From Rossellomorea marisflavi (lineage in GTDB: Bacteria; Bacillota; Bacilli; Bacillales; Bacillaceae_B): a stretch of DNA of 64,000 nt. Shown here one piece after another: positions 27,701 through 35,815 of the stretch. The DNA is taken from the NCBI GenBank assembly GCA_003667865.1, contig CP033051.1, positions 2,005,501 through 2,069,500 on the forward strand, read 5' to 3'. Position numbers and translations under genes: made by a program. A model generated the notes under the pieces. It had not been told where the DNA came from and did no database searches. It worked only from the letters and a program-made list of their open reading frames with translations. Numbering within the stretch: position 1 is the first letter of the stretch; each line of letters opens with the position of its first letter.

Positions 27701-27767
27701 GGACAGGTACAGTGACCCGTTTGAGATCTAGTAGTACTGGGTCAGGGGAACTGCCTCCTTGACCCAC
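27692..27767. repeat. Composite copy of the intergenic GGGACAGGT/GGGTCA repeat
   Basis: GGGACATAGGGACAGGT then ACAGTGACCCGTTT, and 18 nt later a hairpin TGGGTCAGGGG ... CTCCTTGACCCA. The word ACAGGTACAGTGACCCGTTT is shared exactly with the copy at 28651. It overlaps the end of the YwnA-like gene and may act as its terminator. Confidence 0.65.
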
Positions 27768-27790
27768 TTAAATCGAAAGGAGAGGTTATC

Positions 27791-28636
27791 ATGACAAAGT
27801 CTGTTCCAGAAATTACGTTGAATGATGGTCTTGTCATCCCGGTAATTGGTCTAGGTACATATGCAATTAAAGGAAATCAAGGTGCGAATGCAATCAAACA
27901 TGCTGTAGATGAACTTGGCTACAGATTGATTGATACAGCGTACAACTATGAGAATGAAGGAACCGTTGGGGAAGCGATTCGACGCAGCACTGTTTCTAGA
28001 GAAGAGTTATTAATTACCTCAAAGCTCCCGGGACGCTATCAACCGTATGATAAAGCTGTTACCGCAATACATGAATCCTTGTATCGAGCACAATTAGACT
28101 ATTATGATTTATATCTTATTCACTGGCCGAATCCGAAGCAGGACCTTTATGTTGAGGCATGGCAAGCATTACTTGATGCGAAGAAGGACGGCTTGATTCG
28201 TTCGATAGGTGTGTGCAACTTCTTGCCAGAGCATCTTGAACGTCTTGAAAAAGAAACTGGAGTAAAGCCAAGCATGAACCAAATTGAACTACATCCTTTC
28301 TTCAATCAAGAGGAACAAAGAAAATGGCATGAGCTCAATGGTGTTGTAACACAGTCATGGAGTCCATTAGCAAGAGCCAATGAGGTCCTGCAACATGCTA
28401 CGCTTCAAAAAATTGCTGAACAGCATCATAAGTCAATATCACAAGTAATTCTACGCTGGCATTACCAGCTTGGAGCAGTGTCCATACCAAAATCATCCTC
28501 TCCAGAGCGACAGCTTGAAAATATTTCGATTTTTGATTTTGCTTTAAATGAAGAAGAAATGAACACAATCTCAGCGTTAACAAAGCCAAATGGCCGCATT
28601 AATAACCAGGATCCAGCGGTATACGAGGAATTCTAA
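27791..28636 (+). CDS. Aldo/keto reductase (YvgN/YtbE-like)
   Basis: 281-residue AKR with the complete catalytic tetrad: Asp48, Tyr53 (LIDTAYNYENE), Lys78 (ITSKLPG) and His111 (YLIHWPNP). The NADPH phosphate-binding segment IPKSSSPERQ is near 235. Such enzymes detoxify methylglyoxal and other aldehydes in the cytoplasm. AAGGAGAGG precedes ATG 27791. It lies between two Rrf2 genes and between two copies of the dispersed repeat, and is probably its own transcription unit. Confidence 0.9.
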   Translation: MTKSVPEITLNDGLVIPVIGLGTYAIKGNQGANAIKHAVDELGYRLIDTAYNYENEGTVGEAIRRSTVSREELLITSKLPGRYQPYDKAVTAIHESLYRAQLDYYDLYLIHWPNPKQDLYVEAWQALLDAKKDGLIRSIGVCNFLPEHLERLEKETGVKPSMNQIELHPFFNQEEQRKWHELNGVVTQSWSPLARANEVLQHATLQKIAEQHHKSISQVILRWHYQLGAVSIPKSSSPERQLENISIFDFALNEEEMNTISALTKPNGRINNQDPAVYEEF

Positions 28637-28639
28637 AAT

Positions 28640-28706
28640 GGGACAGGGGGACAGGTACAGTGACCCGTTTTTCTGGGACGAGGGACCTGTCCCCCTGACC
28701 CTTTTT
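28640..28706. repeat. Inverted pair of GGGACAGG repeats forming a strong terminator hairpin
   Basis: GGGACAGGGGGACAGGT (28640-28656) pairs with ACCTGTCCCCCTGACCC (28685-28701), 16 of 17 bp, followed by TTTTT. The two arms are oppositely oriented copies of the dispersed 27-bp element. It follows the aldo/keto reductase stop by 3 nt. Confidence 0.75.
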
Positions 28707-28739
28707 ACTTGAAATAACTTTTAAAACGTCTATAATGAA

Positions 28740-28762
28740 TTACAGATATAAAAGGTCTCTAA
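28740..28762. promoter_or_regulatory. Operator-like inverted repeat upstream of the second Rrf2 gene
   Basis: TTACAGA, 9 nt, TCTCTAA. The same TTAnAGA-N9-TCTnTAA pattern stands upstream of the next two genes. TATAAT at 28730-28735 just precedes it, so a bound protein would block transcription: autoregulation is likely. Confidence 0.65.
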
Positions 28763-28787
28763 TATCATCTATAAGGAGGGTGAAAAA

Positions 28788-29216
28788 ATGAAATATTCTA
28801 AGGCAACGAATTATGCTCTTCATACGATGATGTTTTTAACATTATCACCAAGGAACCAAACGGTTGGGGTAGAGCAATTAGCGAAGGTTCAAGATTTATC
28901 ACCGACGTACCTTTCGAAGATTTTGACAAAATTAGTAAAGGCAGGACTTATTGAATCCACTCCTGGAGTAAATGGTGGCTATCGTATCTCAAAGCCTTCT
29001 ACGAACATCTCGTTTTTAGATGTAGTCTATGCGATCGAGGGTCGAATGAGCTTATTCAGCTGTTCATTAGAGCATGATGAGGACAAACATGGAGAATGTT
29101 TAATTGAAAATGTCATGATAGAAGCAGAGAAAACGATGACAGATGAATTGGCGAAAACATACATCCATGACATTGCAAAGCAAATGGAAGCAAGAATGTC
29201 TGTTAAGGAATCATAA
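28788..29216 (+). CDS. Rrf2-family transcriptional regulator
   Basis: 142-residue Rrf2 protein with a winged helix (SKATNYALHTMMFL, then LSPTYLSKILTKLVKAGLI, and GVNGGYRISKP as the wing). Two cysteines lie in the linker (FSCSLEHDEDKHGECLIENV), 13 residues apart, which could form a disulfide or bind part of a cluster but do not match the three-Cys Fe-S spacing. ATAAGGAGGGTG precedes ATG 28788. Three copies of one inverted repeat (before this gene, the flavoprotein and the methyltransferase) suggest a local redox regulon. Confidence 0.85.
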   Translation: MKYSKATNYALHTMMFLTLSPRNQTVGVEQLAKVQDLSPTYLSKILTKLVKAGLIESTPGVNGGYRISKPSTNISFLDVVYAIEGRMSLFSCSLEHDEDKHGECLIENVMIEAEKTMTDELAKTYIHDIAKQMEARMSVKES

Positions 29217-29235
29217 TGTAATTTTTTTAGCCTAA

Positions 29236-29258
29236 TTATAGATATTAAGAGTCTTTTA
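29236..29258. promoter_or_regulatory. Operator-like inverted repeat upstream of the flavoprotein gene
   Basis: TTATAGA, 9 nt, TCTTTTA; second member of the TTAnAGA-N9-TCTnTAA set, 28 nt upstream of the ATG and so close to the transcription start. Confidence 0.6.
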
Positions 29259-29286
29259 TATGCGTAATTAAAGGAGGCCAAAAATT

Positions 29287-30189
29287 ATGCTGTTAGATTG
29301 TGCTATTGTTGGTGGAGGACCAGCTGGATTAAATGTAGCTCTTGTATTAGGGAGAGCAAAAAAGAACATTATTTTATTTGATGATAATAAGCCGAGGAAT
29401 GCTGTGACCCATGAATCTCATGGATTTATCACAAGGGACGGGATATCGCCTGCAGAATTTAAAAGACTTGGGCGGGAAGATCTAAATAAGTATTCATCGT
29501 ATGTATCGATTCAGGAAACGTTCGTCACGGAAGTAAAAAAAGAAGAAAATGTATTCACAATTCGTACTAGTGATGGTAATCAGTTTGAGTCTCGAAAGGT
29601 GATTCTTGCAACAGGATTAAAGGATAAGTTACCTGAGGTGAACGGGATTCATGATTTCTATGGAAAGAGTTTGTTTAACTGTCCATTTTGTGATGGGTGG
29701 GAGTTGAAAGATCAGCCATTAGTTCTGATAGCTGAAAGTGAACATGCCTTTCATATGGCAAGAATGATTTATAATTGGAGTAAGGACCTTCTTGTTTGTA
29801 CAAATGCAAAAAATCCTTTAACAGAGGAGCAAAAGCAACAATTGGTAGAGAAAAACATCACCATTATAGACGAGAAGATTGAAGCGCTACACGGCGAAAA
29901 GGGGTTCTTGGAAAAAGTAACTTTTACTAATGGAGCTGAATTATCAAGAGTGGGTGGCTTTATTGCGCCAAACCTACAACAATCCTCTTCAATCGCCGAA
30001 GATTTAGGATGTAAGATGACGAGCGTGGGTGGCGTTGAGACCGATCCTTTTGGACGTTCGACGGTTGAAGGTGTTTTTGTTTGTGGTGATAGCTCGATAA
30101 TAGCACCAGCACAGCTTATCATTGCAGCTGCTGAAGGAAGTAAAGCTGCTATTGGGGTTGTTCAGGACTTAATACAAGAAGACTTTTGA
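29287..30189 (+). CDS. Thioredoxin reductase-like FAD/dithiol flavoprotein
   Basis: 300-residue flavoprotein of the TrxR fold. The FAD-binding GGGPAGL is at 9-15, the redox CPFC at 132-135 (CPFCDGWE), and the second FAD motif FVCGDSS near 261. The usual NADPH Rossmann motif GGGDSA after the CxxC is replaced by VLIAESEHAFHMA, with no glycine-rich turn. This is the pattern of TrxR-like dithiol oxidases (GliT/HlmI-type) or of ferredoxin-linked reductases, so the electron partner is uncertain. AAAGGAGGCC precedes ATG 29287. Probably controlled by the upstream Rrf2 protein. Confidence 0.8.
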   Translation: MLLDCAIVGGGPAGLNVALVLGRAKKNIILFDDNKPRNAVTHESHGFITRDGISPAEFKRLGREDLNKYSSYVSIQETFVTEVKKEENVFTIRTSDGNQFESRKVILATGLKDKLPEVNGIHDFYGKSLFNCPFCDGWELKDQPLVLIAESEHAFHMARMIYNWSKDLLVCTNAKNPLTEEQKQQLVEKNITIIDEKIEALHGEKGFLEKVTFTNGAELSRVGGFIAPNLQQSSSIAEDLGCKMTSVGGVETDPFGRSTVEGVFVCGDSSIIAPAQLIIAAAEGSKAAIGVVQDLIQEDF

Positions 30190-30214
30190 TACGTTTAATA
30201 TTTTTTTGAAATAA

Positions 30215-30237
30215 TTATAGATAATGTGAATCTTTAA
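30215..30237. promoter_or_regulatory. Operator-like inverted repeat upstream of the methyltransferase gene
   Basis: TTATAGA, 9 nt, TCTTTAA; the third member of the set and the most symmetric (6 of 7 positions per arm). Confidence 0.6.
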
Positions 30238-30269
30238 TAGCTGTAATAATAAGGGGAGGAAATTTACTT

Positions 30270-30866
30270 ATGAAAAAGAATATGGATGAATCAAACAAAC
30301 AAAATGAACGTTTTAATCAAAAAGTTGCTTATTTAGAAAATCCAGAAAAGCGAGGAGGTGTATCAGCTGAAGGGTTAAAGGACTTTTTACAGCTTCAGGG
30401 AAATGAAGCGATCGTGGACCTAGGTGCCGGAACAGGATATTTTTCCATACCACTTGCTCGAGAAACAACAGGGGCGGTGTATGCATTAGACTTTGATGAT
30501 CAAATGCTAGAATTTATCGGAAAAAGAGTAGCTGACAACATGATCACAAATATCCATCCGATAAAAGCAAGAATAGAAAACATCCCATTGTCTGATGCCT
30601 CTGTTGATGTGGTGATTGCTTCTTTAGTTCTTCATGAAACCAATCAGTTGGAGACTGCTATGAACGAAGTTGGAAGAGTGCTAAAGCCAGGTGGCACGTT
30701 CGTATGCATTGAACTTGAAAAAGAAAAGGACACTCAGCATAACCACCCAAGACTTGAGTTAACCGAAATGGAAGCAGAAACCGAAAAAGCAAAACTACAC
30801 ATAATGCAGATAGTAAAGCCATCTAACGAAACATACATGCTGCTCGCACAAAAGCTAATTTTATAA
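30270..30866 (+). CDS. Class I SAM-dependent methyltransferase
   Basis: 198-residue methyltransferase with motif I VDLGAGTGYFSIPLA near 46-60, the acidic loop YALDFDDQMLEF, motif IV-like VDVVIASLVLHET near 111-123 and VLKPGGTFVCIE near 138-149. The substrate is unknown; UbiE/arsenite-type small-molecule methyltransferases are closest in pattern. AAGGGGAGG precedes ATG 30270. It shares an operator-like repeat with the Rrf2 and flavoprotein genes, suggesting that it modifies a thiol, toxin or oxidised compound in the same response. Confidence 0.85.
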   Translation: MKKNMDESNKQNERFNQKVAYLENPEKRGGVSAEGLKDFLQLQGNEAIVDLGAGTGYFSIPLARETTGAVYALDFDDQMLEFIGKRVADNMITNIHPIKARIENIPLSDASVDVVIASLVLHETNQLETAMNEVGRVLKPGGTFVCIELEKEKDTQHNHPRLELTEMEAETEKAKLHIMQIVKPSNETYMLLAQKLIL

Positions 30867-30870
30867 GAAT

Positions 30871-30890
30871 GGGACGAGGGACCTGTCCCA
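30871..30890. repeat. Partial copy of the 27-bp intergenic repeat
   Basis: GGGACGAGGGACCTGTCCCA, five nt after the methyltransferase stop; half of the element in inverted orientation. Confidence 0.6.
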
Positions 30891-30987
30891 CCCACAAACC
30901 ACTATTTTTTCAGATAAATGTAATATTATACACTATTTACCATTTATATCCTATATAATAGAACTAAAGATGGAAGGGGGAAATTAT

Positions 30988-32874
30988 GTGAAGATTAGTA
31001 AACTAGTTTTAGCATCAACTCTTGCGCTCGGTTCGGTTGTCACAAGCGGAGCTTTAACAGCACCAAATGTACATGCATCTGAAGTTCAAAAAGTAAATGT
31101 TGAGGACATTGCCAAACAGTATGTGGAGTTTTCGAAGCAAGGCAAGTGGGATGAGCAATATGCGTTGTTCAGTGAAGATTTTAAGTCAATTGTCCCAAAG
31201 GATAGTCTAGAAAATGTGTGGATGGCCAAATCGGCAGCATTTGGCGAGGTGAAGGAGCTTCTTTCTACCGTGGTTACGAAGGACAGTGTACACACGAACG
31301 TAAAGCTTACCTTTAATGCTACAACTGCACCATTAGAGCTTACAATTAATTTCAACGAAGAAGGAAAAATTAATGATTTGTACTCACCTTATACATACAC
31401 ACCTGCTTCAGAATACAAGAAGCCAGCCTATGAAAATGAAGCAAATTATGTAGAAAAGGTTGTTACCATTGGGGAGGATTCCTTTGCTCTACCAGGTGTG
31501 CTTACAGTCCCAAAAGGTGAGGGACCGTTCCCGACTGTCGTTCTTGTACATGGATCGGGACCGAATGATATGGATGAGTCCATGAATTCAACAAAATCAT
31601 TCCGTGATATTGCAGTAGGTTTAGCAAATGAAGGAATTGCCGTACTACGATATGATAAACGAACGCGAACACATCATATTAAATCCGCATTTAAGCCAAA
31701 ATTTACAATTGAAGATGAAACCGTAAATGATGCATTACATGCTGTTGAGCTTGTAAAAGAGTTCCCTGAATTGGATGCGGATAAAATCTATGTTGCGGGA
31801 CATAGTCAGGGTGGTCTTGTTCTGCCTCTTATTTTAGAAAATGATACAACACACTCAATTAAAGGTGGAATTAGCTTAGCAGGACCAAGCACAAAGCTTC
31901 ATGATCTTATGATCTGGCAGCAGGAATCAGGATTAGAACGCGCTAAAGCAATCGGTGCACCTGAAGAACAGCTAGCCGCAATAAAACAACAATTAGAATT
32001 TCTCAAGGCTCAATTTGCGTTATTAGATGATCCAAAATATTCTAAGGATAATCTTCCTGCAGAGTTTCAAATGTCACCTCCGTATTGGTGGTTTGATTTA
32101 GCGGAATATGAACCTACTGAAGTTGTTGTAGAACAAGATGTTCCACTTCTATTTTTACAAGGTGGAAAGGACATACAAGTACCAGCAAGTGAATTAAATG
32201 GCTGGAAAGAGGTTTTACAAGGTGATGATGATGTGATGTTTAAGCTCTATCCAGACTTAACACATCAACTTGTGAATTATGCTGGTATCCCAACAGGGCA
32301 AGAATATATGATTCCTGCGAATGTTCCACTTGAGTTAATAAAGGATCTTGCAGGCTGGGTTCAAAAAGGTGAGTTACCTGAGAAACAAGCTCCGGTTATT
32401 ACTTTTAGTGATTTTGACGCAGATGCCTATTGGGCAGATGCTTTTGCTTGGGCGATTCAACATAACATCATCAAGGGCTATGAAGCTGAAAATCTATTAA
32501 AGCCTTATAACTCAATGACAGAATCCCAAATCTTAAAAGTCCTTTTCCGTTTCAGTGCTCCAACGATGCTAACAGATGAGTCAAATGAAACCATCTATGC
32601 TCTAGCAAAACAAGCAGGACTAACTGTGTCCGGAAAACCAAATAGAGTCGTAACTCGTGGAGAAGTGGCGATGCTATTAGCTAAAAGCTTAAAAGGGGAA
32701 GAGGTAACACTCGAAGAAGCGGTACAGTATTTGTACGATGAGAACATTGTAAATGGATATCCAGATGAAAGTGGTCAAACACCAAAAACGTTAGAATCCT
32801 TTAGACCAAATGAATCCATCGCTCGCGCACAAGCCGTTACCATTCTATACCGTCTAAGTCAGCTGGAGTTGTAA
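30988..32874 (+). CDS. Secreted alpha/beta hydrolase with DUF3887-like and SLH domains
   Basis: 628-residue surface protein. A Sec signal peptide (KISKLVLASTLALGSVV) probably ends at VHA-SE near residue 31. A DUF3887-like domain follows (about 35-130), then an alpha/beta hydrolase with HGSGPNDMDE as oxyanion region, GHSQGG as nucleophile elbow, GGKDIQVP for the acid and DLTHQLVN for the His. Two or three SLH-type repeats end it (FSDFDADAYWADAFAWAIQ; AVQYLYDENIVNGYPDE). It is thus tethered to the cell-wall polymer. GTG 30988, 8 nt after AAGGGGG, is preferred to ATG 30970, which lies before that site. Substrate unknown; an esterase is likely. Confidence 0.85.
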   Translation: MKISKLVLASTLALGSVVTSGALTAPNVHASEVQKVNVEDIAKQYVEFSKQGKWDEQYALFSEDFKSIVPKDSLENVWMAKSAAFGEVKELLSTVVTKDSVHTNVKLTFNATTAPLELTINFNEEGKINDLYSPYTYTPASEYKKPAYENEANYVEKVVTIGEDSFALPGVLTVPKGEGPFPTVVLVHGSGPNDMDESMNSTKSFRDIAVGLANEGIAVLRYDKRTRTHHIKSAFKPKFTIEDETVNDALHAVELVKEFPELDADKIYVAGHSQGGLVLPLILENDTTHSIKGGISLAGPSTKLHDLMIWQQESGLERAKAIGAPEEQLAAIKQQLEFLKAQFALLDDPKYSKDNLPAEFQMSPPYWWFDLAEYEPTEVVVEQDVPLLFLQGGKDIQVPASELNGWKEVLQGDDDVMFKLYPDLTHQLVNYAGIPTGQEYMIPANVPLELIKDLAGWVQKGELPEKQAPVITFSDFDADAYWADAFAWAIQHNIIKGYEAENLLKPYNSMTESQILKVLFRFSAPTMLTDESNETIYALAKQAGLTVSGKPNRVVTRGEVAMLLAKSLKGEEVTLEEAVQYLYDENIVNGYPDESGQTPKTLESFRPNESIARAQAVTILYRLSQLEL

Positions 32875-32875
32875 T

Positions 32876-32902
32876 GGGTCACGGGGACAGGTCCCTTGTC
32901 CC
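32876..32902. repeat. 27-bp intergenic repeat, full copy
   Basis: GGGTCACGGGGACAGGT followed by CCCTTGTCCC, starting 2 nt after the hydrolase stop codon. Confidence 0.75.
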
Positions 32903-32977
32903 AGTGTTCACAAGGGAAACTTTAAGTTTGGAAGAATACTATAGTCATCCTTTAATGAAAAATGAATTAATGTAATG

Positions 32978-33007
32978 AACTTCACCTTCAGAGGTGGAGT
33001 TTTTTTA
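32978..33007 (+). terminator. Intrinsic terminator
   Basis: AACTTCACCT, TCAG loop, AGGTGGAGTT and a run of seven T; 100 nt after the hydrolase gene. Confidence 0.8.
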
Positions 33008-33116
33008 TTTTTAATAAAAGAAGTATTCTTCTGAACTACTACAGGACTTGAAAATATTTTATAATCATAGAAATAGAATAGAAGAATGAAGAGAACTATT
33101 CTTGAGGAGGCTCCCT

Positions 33117-34484
33117 ATGGAATATATAAAAGAACTAAAGCTGCAACTATCTGATAACCGTGTATCCACCAACGAAACCATTCTAAATCAACACAGCTCA
33201 GACGAATCACACCATGAACCCACATTGCCTCAAGTAGTCGTATATCCAATTACTAGTGAAGAAGTTAGTAGCATCGTAAAAATAGCCAATCAATACGAAA
33301 TCCCAGTAGTACCCTTCGGTGTTGGCTCAGCCTTAGAAGGCCATGTAATCCCAACTGAAGGTGGAATAACCGTGAATTTCTCACTCATGAACAAAGTACT
33401 AGAAGTCCGTGATCAAGATCTACTAGTAAAAGTTCAACCAGGTGTCACAAGAACACAGTTAAACAAGGAGTTAAAGAAATATGGGTTATTTTTTCCGGTT
33501 GACCCAGGTGCAGATGCAACGCTTGGAGGGATGGCTGCAACCAATGCGAGTGGCACGACCTCTGTTCGATACGGAATTATGCGCGATCAAGTAAGAGATT
33601 TAGAGGTTGTGTTGGCAGATGGAACGATTATGAGAACAGGGAATCTTGCTGCAAAGTCTTCATCTGGTTATCACCTAAACTCACTTTTTGTAGGGTCGGA
33701 AGGGACGTTAGGGTTATTTACGGAATTAACGGTGAAGGTCCATGGAATTACAGAGCATATCATGGCAGCACGAGCGGTTTTTCCTTCGATTGAGAGTGCA
33801 GTCAATTCTGTTGTGAACATTCTTCAAGCAGGGATTCCAATTGCTCGTTGTGAGCTGGTGGATGAGAGCTCGATTAGACAGGTAAACCAATACAGTCAAA
33901 CAGATTATGCAGAAGCACCAACACTATTTTTAGAGTTTCATGGCAATAAATCAGGGCTGCAGGAGGATGTTGAATTTACAACTGATATTGTGAACGAGCA
34001 TGGTTGTAAGGAGATTATTTTTGTGAATGATTCAATAGAGGCTAGTAAACTATGGGAAAGTCGACACAACTTAGCCTATGCTTTCTTACATGGATATCCA
34101 GGGAAGAAAATGTACATAACCGATGTGTGTGTGCCGATTTCTGAGCTAACGGGAGCGATTGCTCATGCGCGTGAAGAACTGAACAAAACCGGTTTGGTTG
34201 GAGCGGTTTTAGGACATGTTGGCGATGGAAACTATCATTCTTTGGTGATGATTGATAAACAAAACCCTGAAGAAGTAAAGATTGCGGAAGCTTTTAATGA
34301 AAAGCTTGTACACCATGCACTGGCTCGTGGTGGAACGTGCACGGGAGAGCATGGTGTCGGGATTGGCAAAAAGAAGTATCAGGAGCTAGAGCATGGGAAT
34401 GCTTTTGAGTTGATGAAGGCATTGAAGAGGACGTTGGATCCGAAGTGTATTTTAAATCCTGGGAAGATAATGGATAAGCAGTAA
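33117..34484 (+). CDS. FAD-linked oxidase, glycolate oxidase/D-lactate dehydrogenase GlcD-like
   Basis: 455-residue VAO-family flavoenzyme. The FAD-binding PCMH domain spans about 35-215 (VVPFGVGSALEGH and GADATLGGMAATNASGTTSVRYG are the pyrophosphate loops). The C-terminal FAD-oxidase domain includes LGHVGDGNYHSLVM and GTCTGEHGVGIGKKKY. It oxidises a 2-hydroxy acid such as glycolate or D-lactate and passes electrons to the quinone pool. ATG 33117 has GAGGAGG 7 nt upstream; the in-frame TTG at 33102 overlaps that site. No GlcE/GlcF partner adjoins, so it works alone like D-lactate dehydrogenases. Confidence 0.9.
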   Translation: MEYIKELKLQLSDNRVSTNETILNQHSSDESHHEPTLPQVVVYPITSEEVSSIVKIANQYEIPVVPFGVGSALEGHVIPTEGGITVNFSLMNKVLEVRDQDLLVKVQPGVTRTQLNKELKKYGLFFPVDPGADATLGGMAATNASGTTSVRYGIMRDQVRDLEVVLADGTIMRTGNLAAKSSSGYHLNSLFVGSEGTLGLFTELTVKVHGITEHIMAARAVFPSIESAVNSVVNILQAGIPIARCELVDESSIRQVNQYSQTDYAEAPTLFLEFHGNKSGLQEDVEFTTDIVNEHGCKEIIFVNDSIEASKLWESRHNLAYAFLHGYPGKKMYITDVCVPISELTGAIAHAREELNKTGLVGAVLGHVGDGNYHSLVMIDKQNPEEVKIAEAFNEKLVHHALARGGTCTGEHGVGIGKKKYQELEHGNAFELMKALKRTLDPKCILNPGKIMDKQ

Positions 34485-34559
34485 CATTCACATCCCTACT
34501 GACATAAAATCTGCTAGTATAGAAATGTAATTGAATTTACCATACAAGGATGTGCTTAC

Positions 34560-35186
34560 ATGAGATTAACGCTCACTTTTATCTTCAGCTTTCTAAGTTT
34601 CTTAACGCTACAATTATTAGGGTTAGACAATATTTACACGATTTCTCTTGTCGTCTTAGTGATATTAGTACTAGTTTTATATCCTTTGGTTTATACCTCT
34701 TTCTTTGGAACAAATATTGATAAAATTGAGCAATTCCTCTTGAAAAACAAAAAGAACCCCAATTTCTATATCATCTATGCGTTAGCAAACAAACGGGATG
34801 AAGAGGTTGAGGATTTAACAGACAAGCTCCTGCATAAAACGAAACAAGAATCGCGTCAATCCATGTATCGAGTCGTTAAGGCTTTGTACTTCAAGGATGT
34901 CAATGAAGCAAAATCACACGTGCATCTTATTAAACAGGAGACGTATCGCTTATACTATCAAGCTGGAATTCTACTAGAAGAAGAGGATCTTGAAGGAGCT
35001 AGTAAGGTAATAGATGAAATGCCTCATTCACCAAAATGGATGAAGGATGCTTTATTAGCACAGCTTGAACAAAAACGTAACAATATTCCAGAAGCAAAGA
35101 AACATGCGAACAACGCAATATCACAGGCAAAAGGGTTACAACGATATGTGTTATACAAAACATATGAACGAGAGTTTGGTCAATAA
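34560..35186 (+). CDS. Conserved membrane protein with C-terminal helical repeats
   Basis: 208-residue protein with two N-terminal membrane helices (about 2-20 and 26-47, the second rich in Leu/Val). The rest is a cytoplasmic helical region resembling TPR-like hairpins (LYYQAGILLEEEDLEGASKVI and DALLAQLEQKRNNIPEAKKH). I do not recognise a named family. It is a single gene with ATG 34560 and a hairpin terminator after it. It could be a scaffold at the membrane (inference from repeat-like helices). Confidence 0.7.
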   Translation: MRLTLTFIFSFLSFLTLQLLGLDNIYTISLVVLVILVLVLYPLVYTSFFGTNIDKIEQFLLKNKKNPNFYIIYALANKRDEEVEDLTDKLLHKTKQESRQSMYRVVKALYFKDVNEAKSHVHLIKQETYRLYYQAGILLEEEDLEGASKVIDEMPHSPKWMKDALLAQLEQKRNNIPEAKKHANNAISQAKGLQRYVLYKTYEREFGQ

Positions 35187-35193
35187 ATAATGA

Positions 35194-35223
35194 AGCATTG
35201 CTCTAATAAGGCAATGTTTTTTT
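35194..35223 (+). terminator. Intrinsic terminator
   Basis: AGCATTGC, TCTAATAAG loop, GCAATGTT followed by T-run. Confidence 0.75.
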
Positions 35224-35308
35224 CGTGTGTGCTTACCTTCCTAGTAGCCATGGATACTTATCCGAATAAAAACAAATTCTGCATTTAAACGAATGTCGGC
35301 TTGAATGC

Positions 35309-35314
35309 TATAAT
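35309..35314 (+). promoter_or_regulatory. Extended -10 promoter of the DUF5071 gene
   Basis: TGCTATAAT is a perfect extended -10 (TGnTATAAT), 31 nt before the TTG start. A TTTAAA lies 19 nt upstream as a weak -35. Because the ATG at 35322 is only 7 nt from this box, the true start must be later. Confidence 0.55.
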
Positions 35315-35345
35315 ATAAAAAATGTATAAACAAGGAGTCGAAAAA

Positions 35346-35738
35346 TTGGCTGGTTATATTGAATATTTACCAAGAGATAAATTTGATTTTGAACGATTGA
35401 ATCAGGTGAAAAAACTGGATAGAAGTGAGCTTATACCGTTGTTGCCTTATCTATTGGAGTGGGTTCAGGACATGAATTGGCCGATTGCAAAAGAGACTTC
35501 AGACATACTAGTCACCTTTCCAGAGGAGCTAATACCATTATTGAAAGATGTCTTGAACGGCGATGATGATATCTGGAAATATTGGTGCTTAGAATGTGTA
35601 GTGAAGAGATTTCCAGAGAACGTAAAGAGTAAGCTAAGAAGCGAACTTATTCGAATTAAGGAAAAACCAACCACGGGGGAACGTTTAGAAGAGCTTGATA
35701 CAACGGCTGAAGAGATTCTAGATACCATGGAAACATAG
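35346..35738 (+). CDS. DUF5071-type small protein
   Basis: 130-residue helical protein. GYIEYLPRDKFDFERLNQVKK and LLEWVQDMNWPIAKETSDIL are characteristic of DUF5071, a HEAT-like family common in Firmicutes, often as immunity-type or orphan proteins. I chose TTG 35346: AAGGAG is 8 nt upstream and the promoter -10 box lies too close to the earlier ATG at 35322. It is followed 77 nt later by another small conserved gene. No enzymatic motif. Confidence 0.7.
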   Translation: MAGYIEYLPRDKFDFERLNQVKKLDRSELIPLLPYLLEWVQDMNWPIAKETSDILVTFPEELIPLLKDVLNGDDDIWKYWCLECVVKRFPENVKSKLRSELIRIKEKPTTGERLEELDTTAEEILDTMET

Positions 35739-35815
35739 ATTAATGGTGTTGTTATGTTAATAAAGATATTGTTAGTGATGCACACTACCAAATACATTGT
35801 AGGAGTGAATGGAAA

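Noticed and set aside
35322-35345. ATG at 35322 as start of the DUF5071 gene
   Set aside because: It lies 7 nt after a perfect extended -10 box and has no ribosome binding site; TTG 35346 has AAGGAG.
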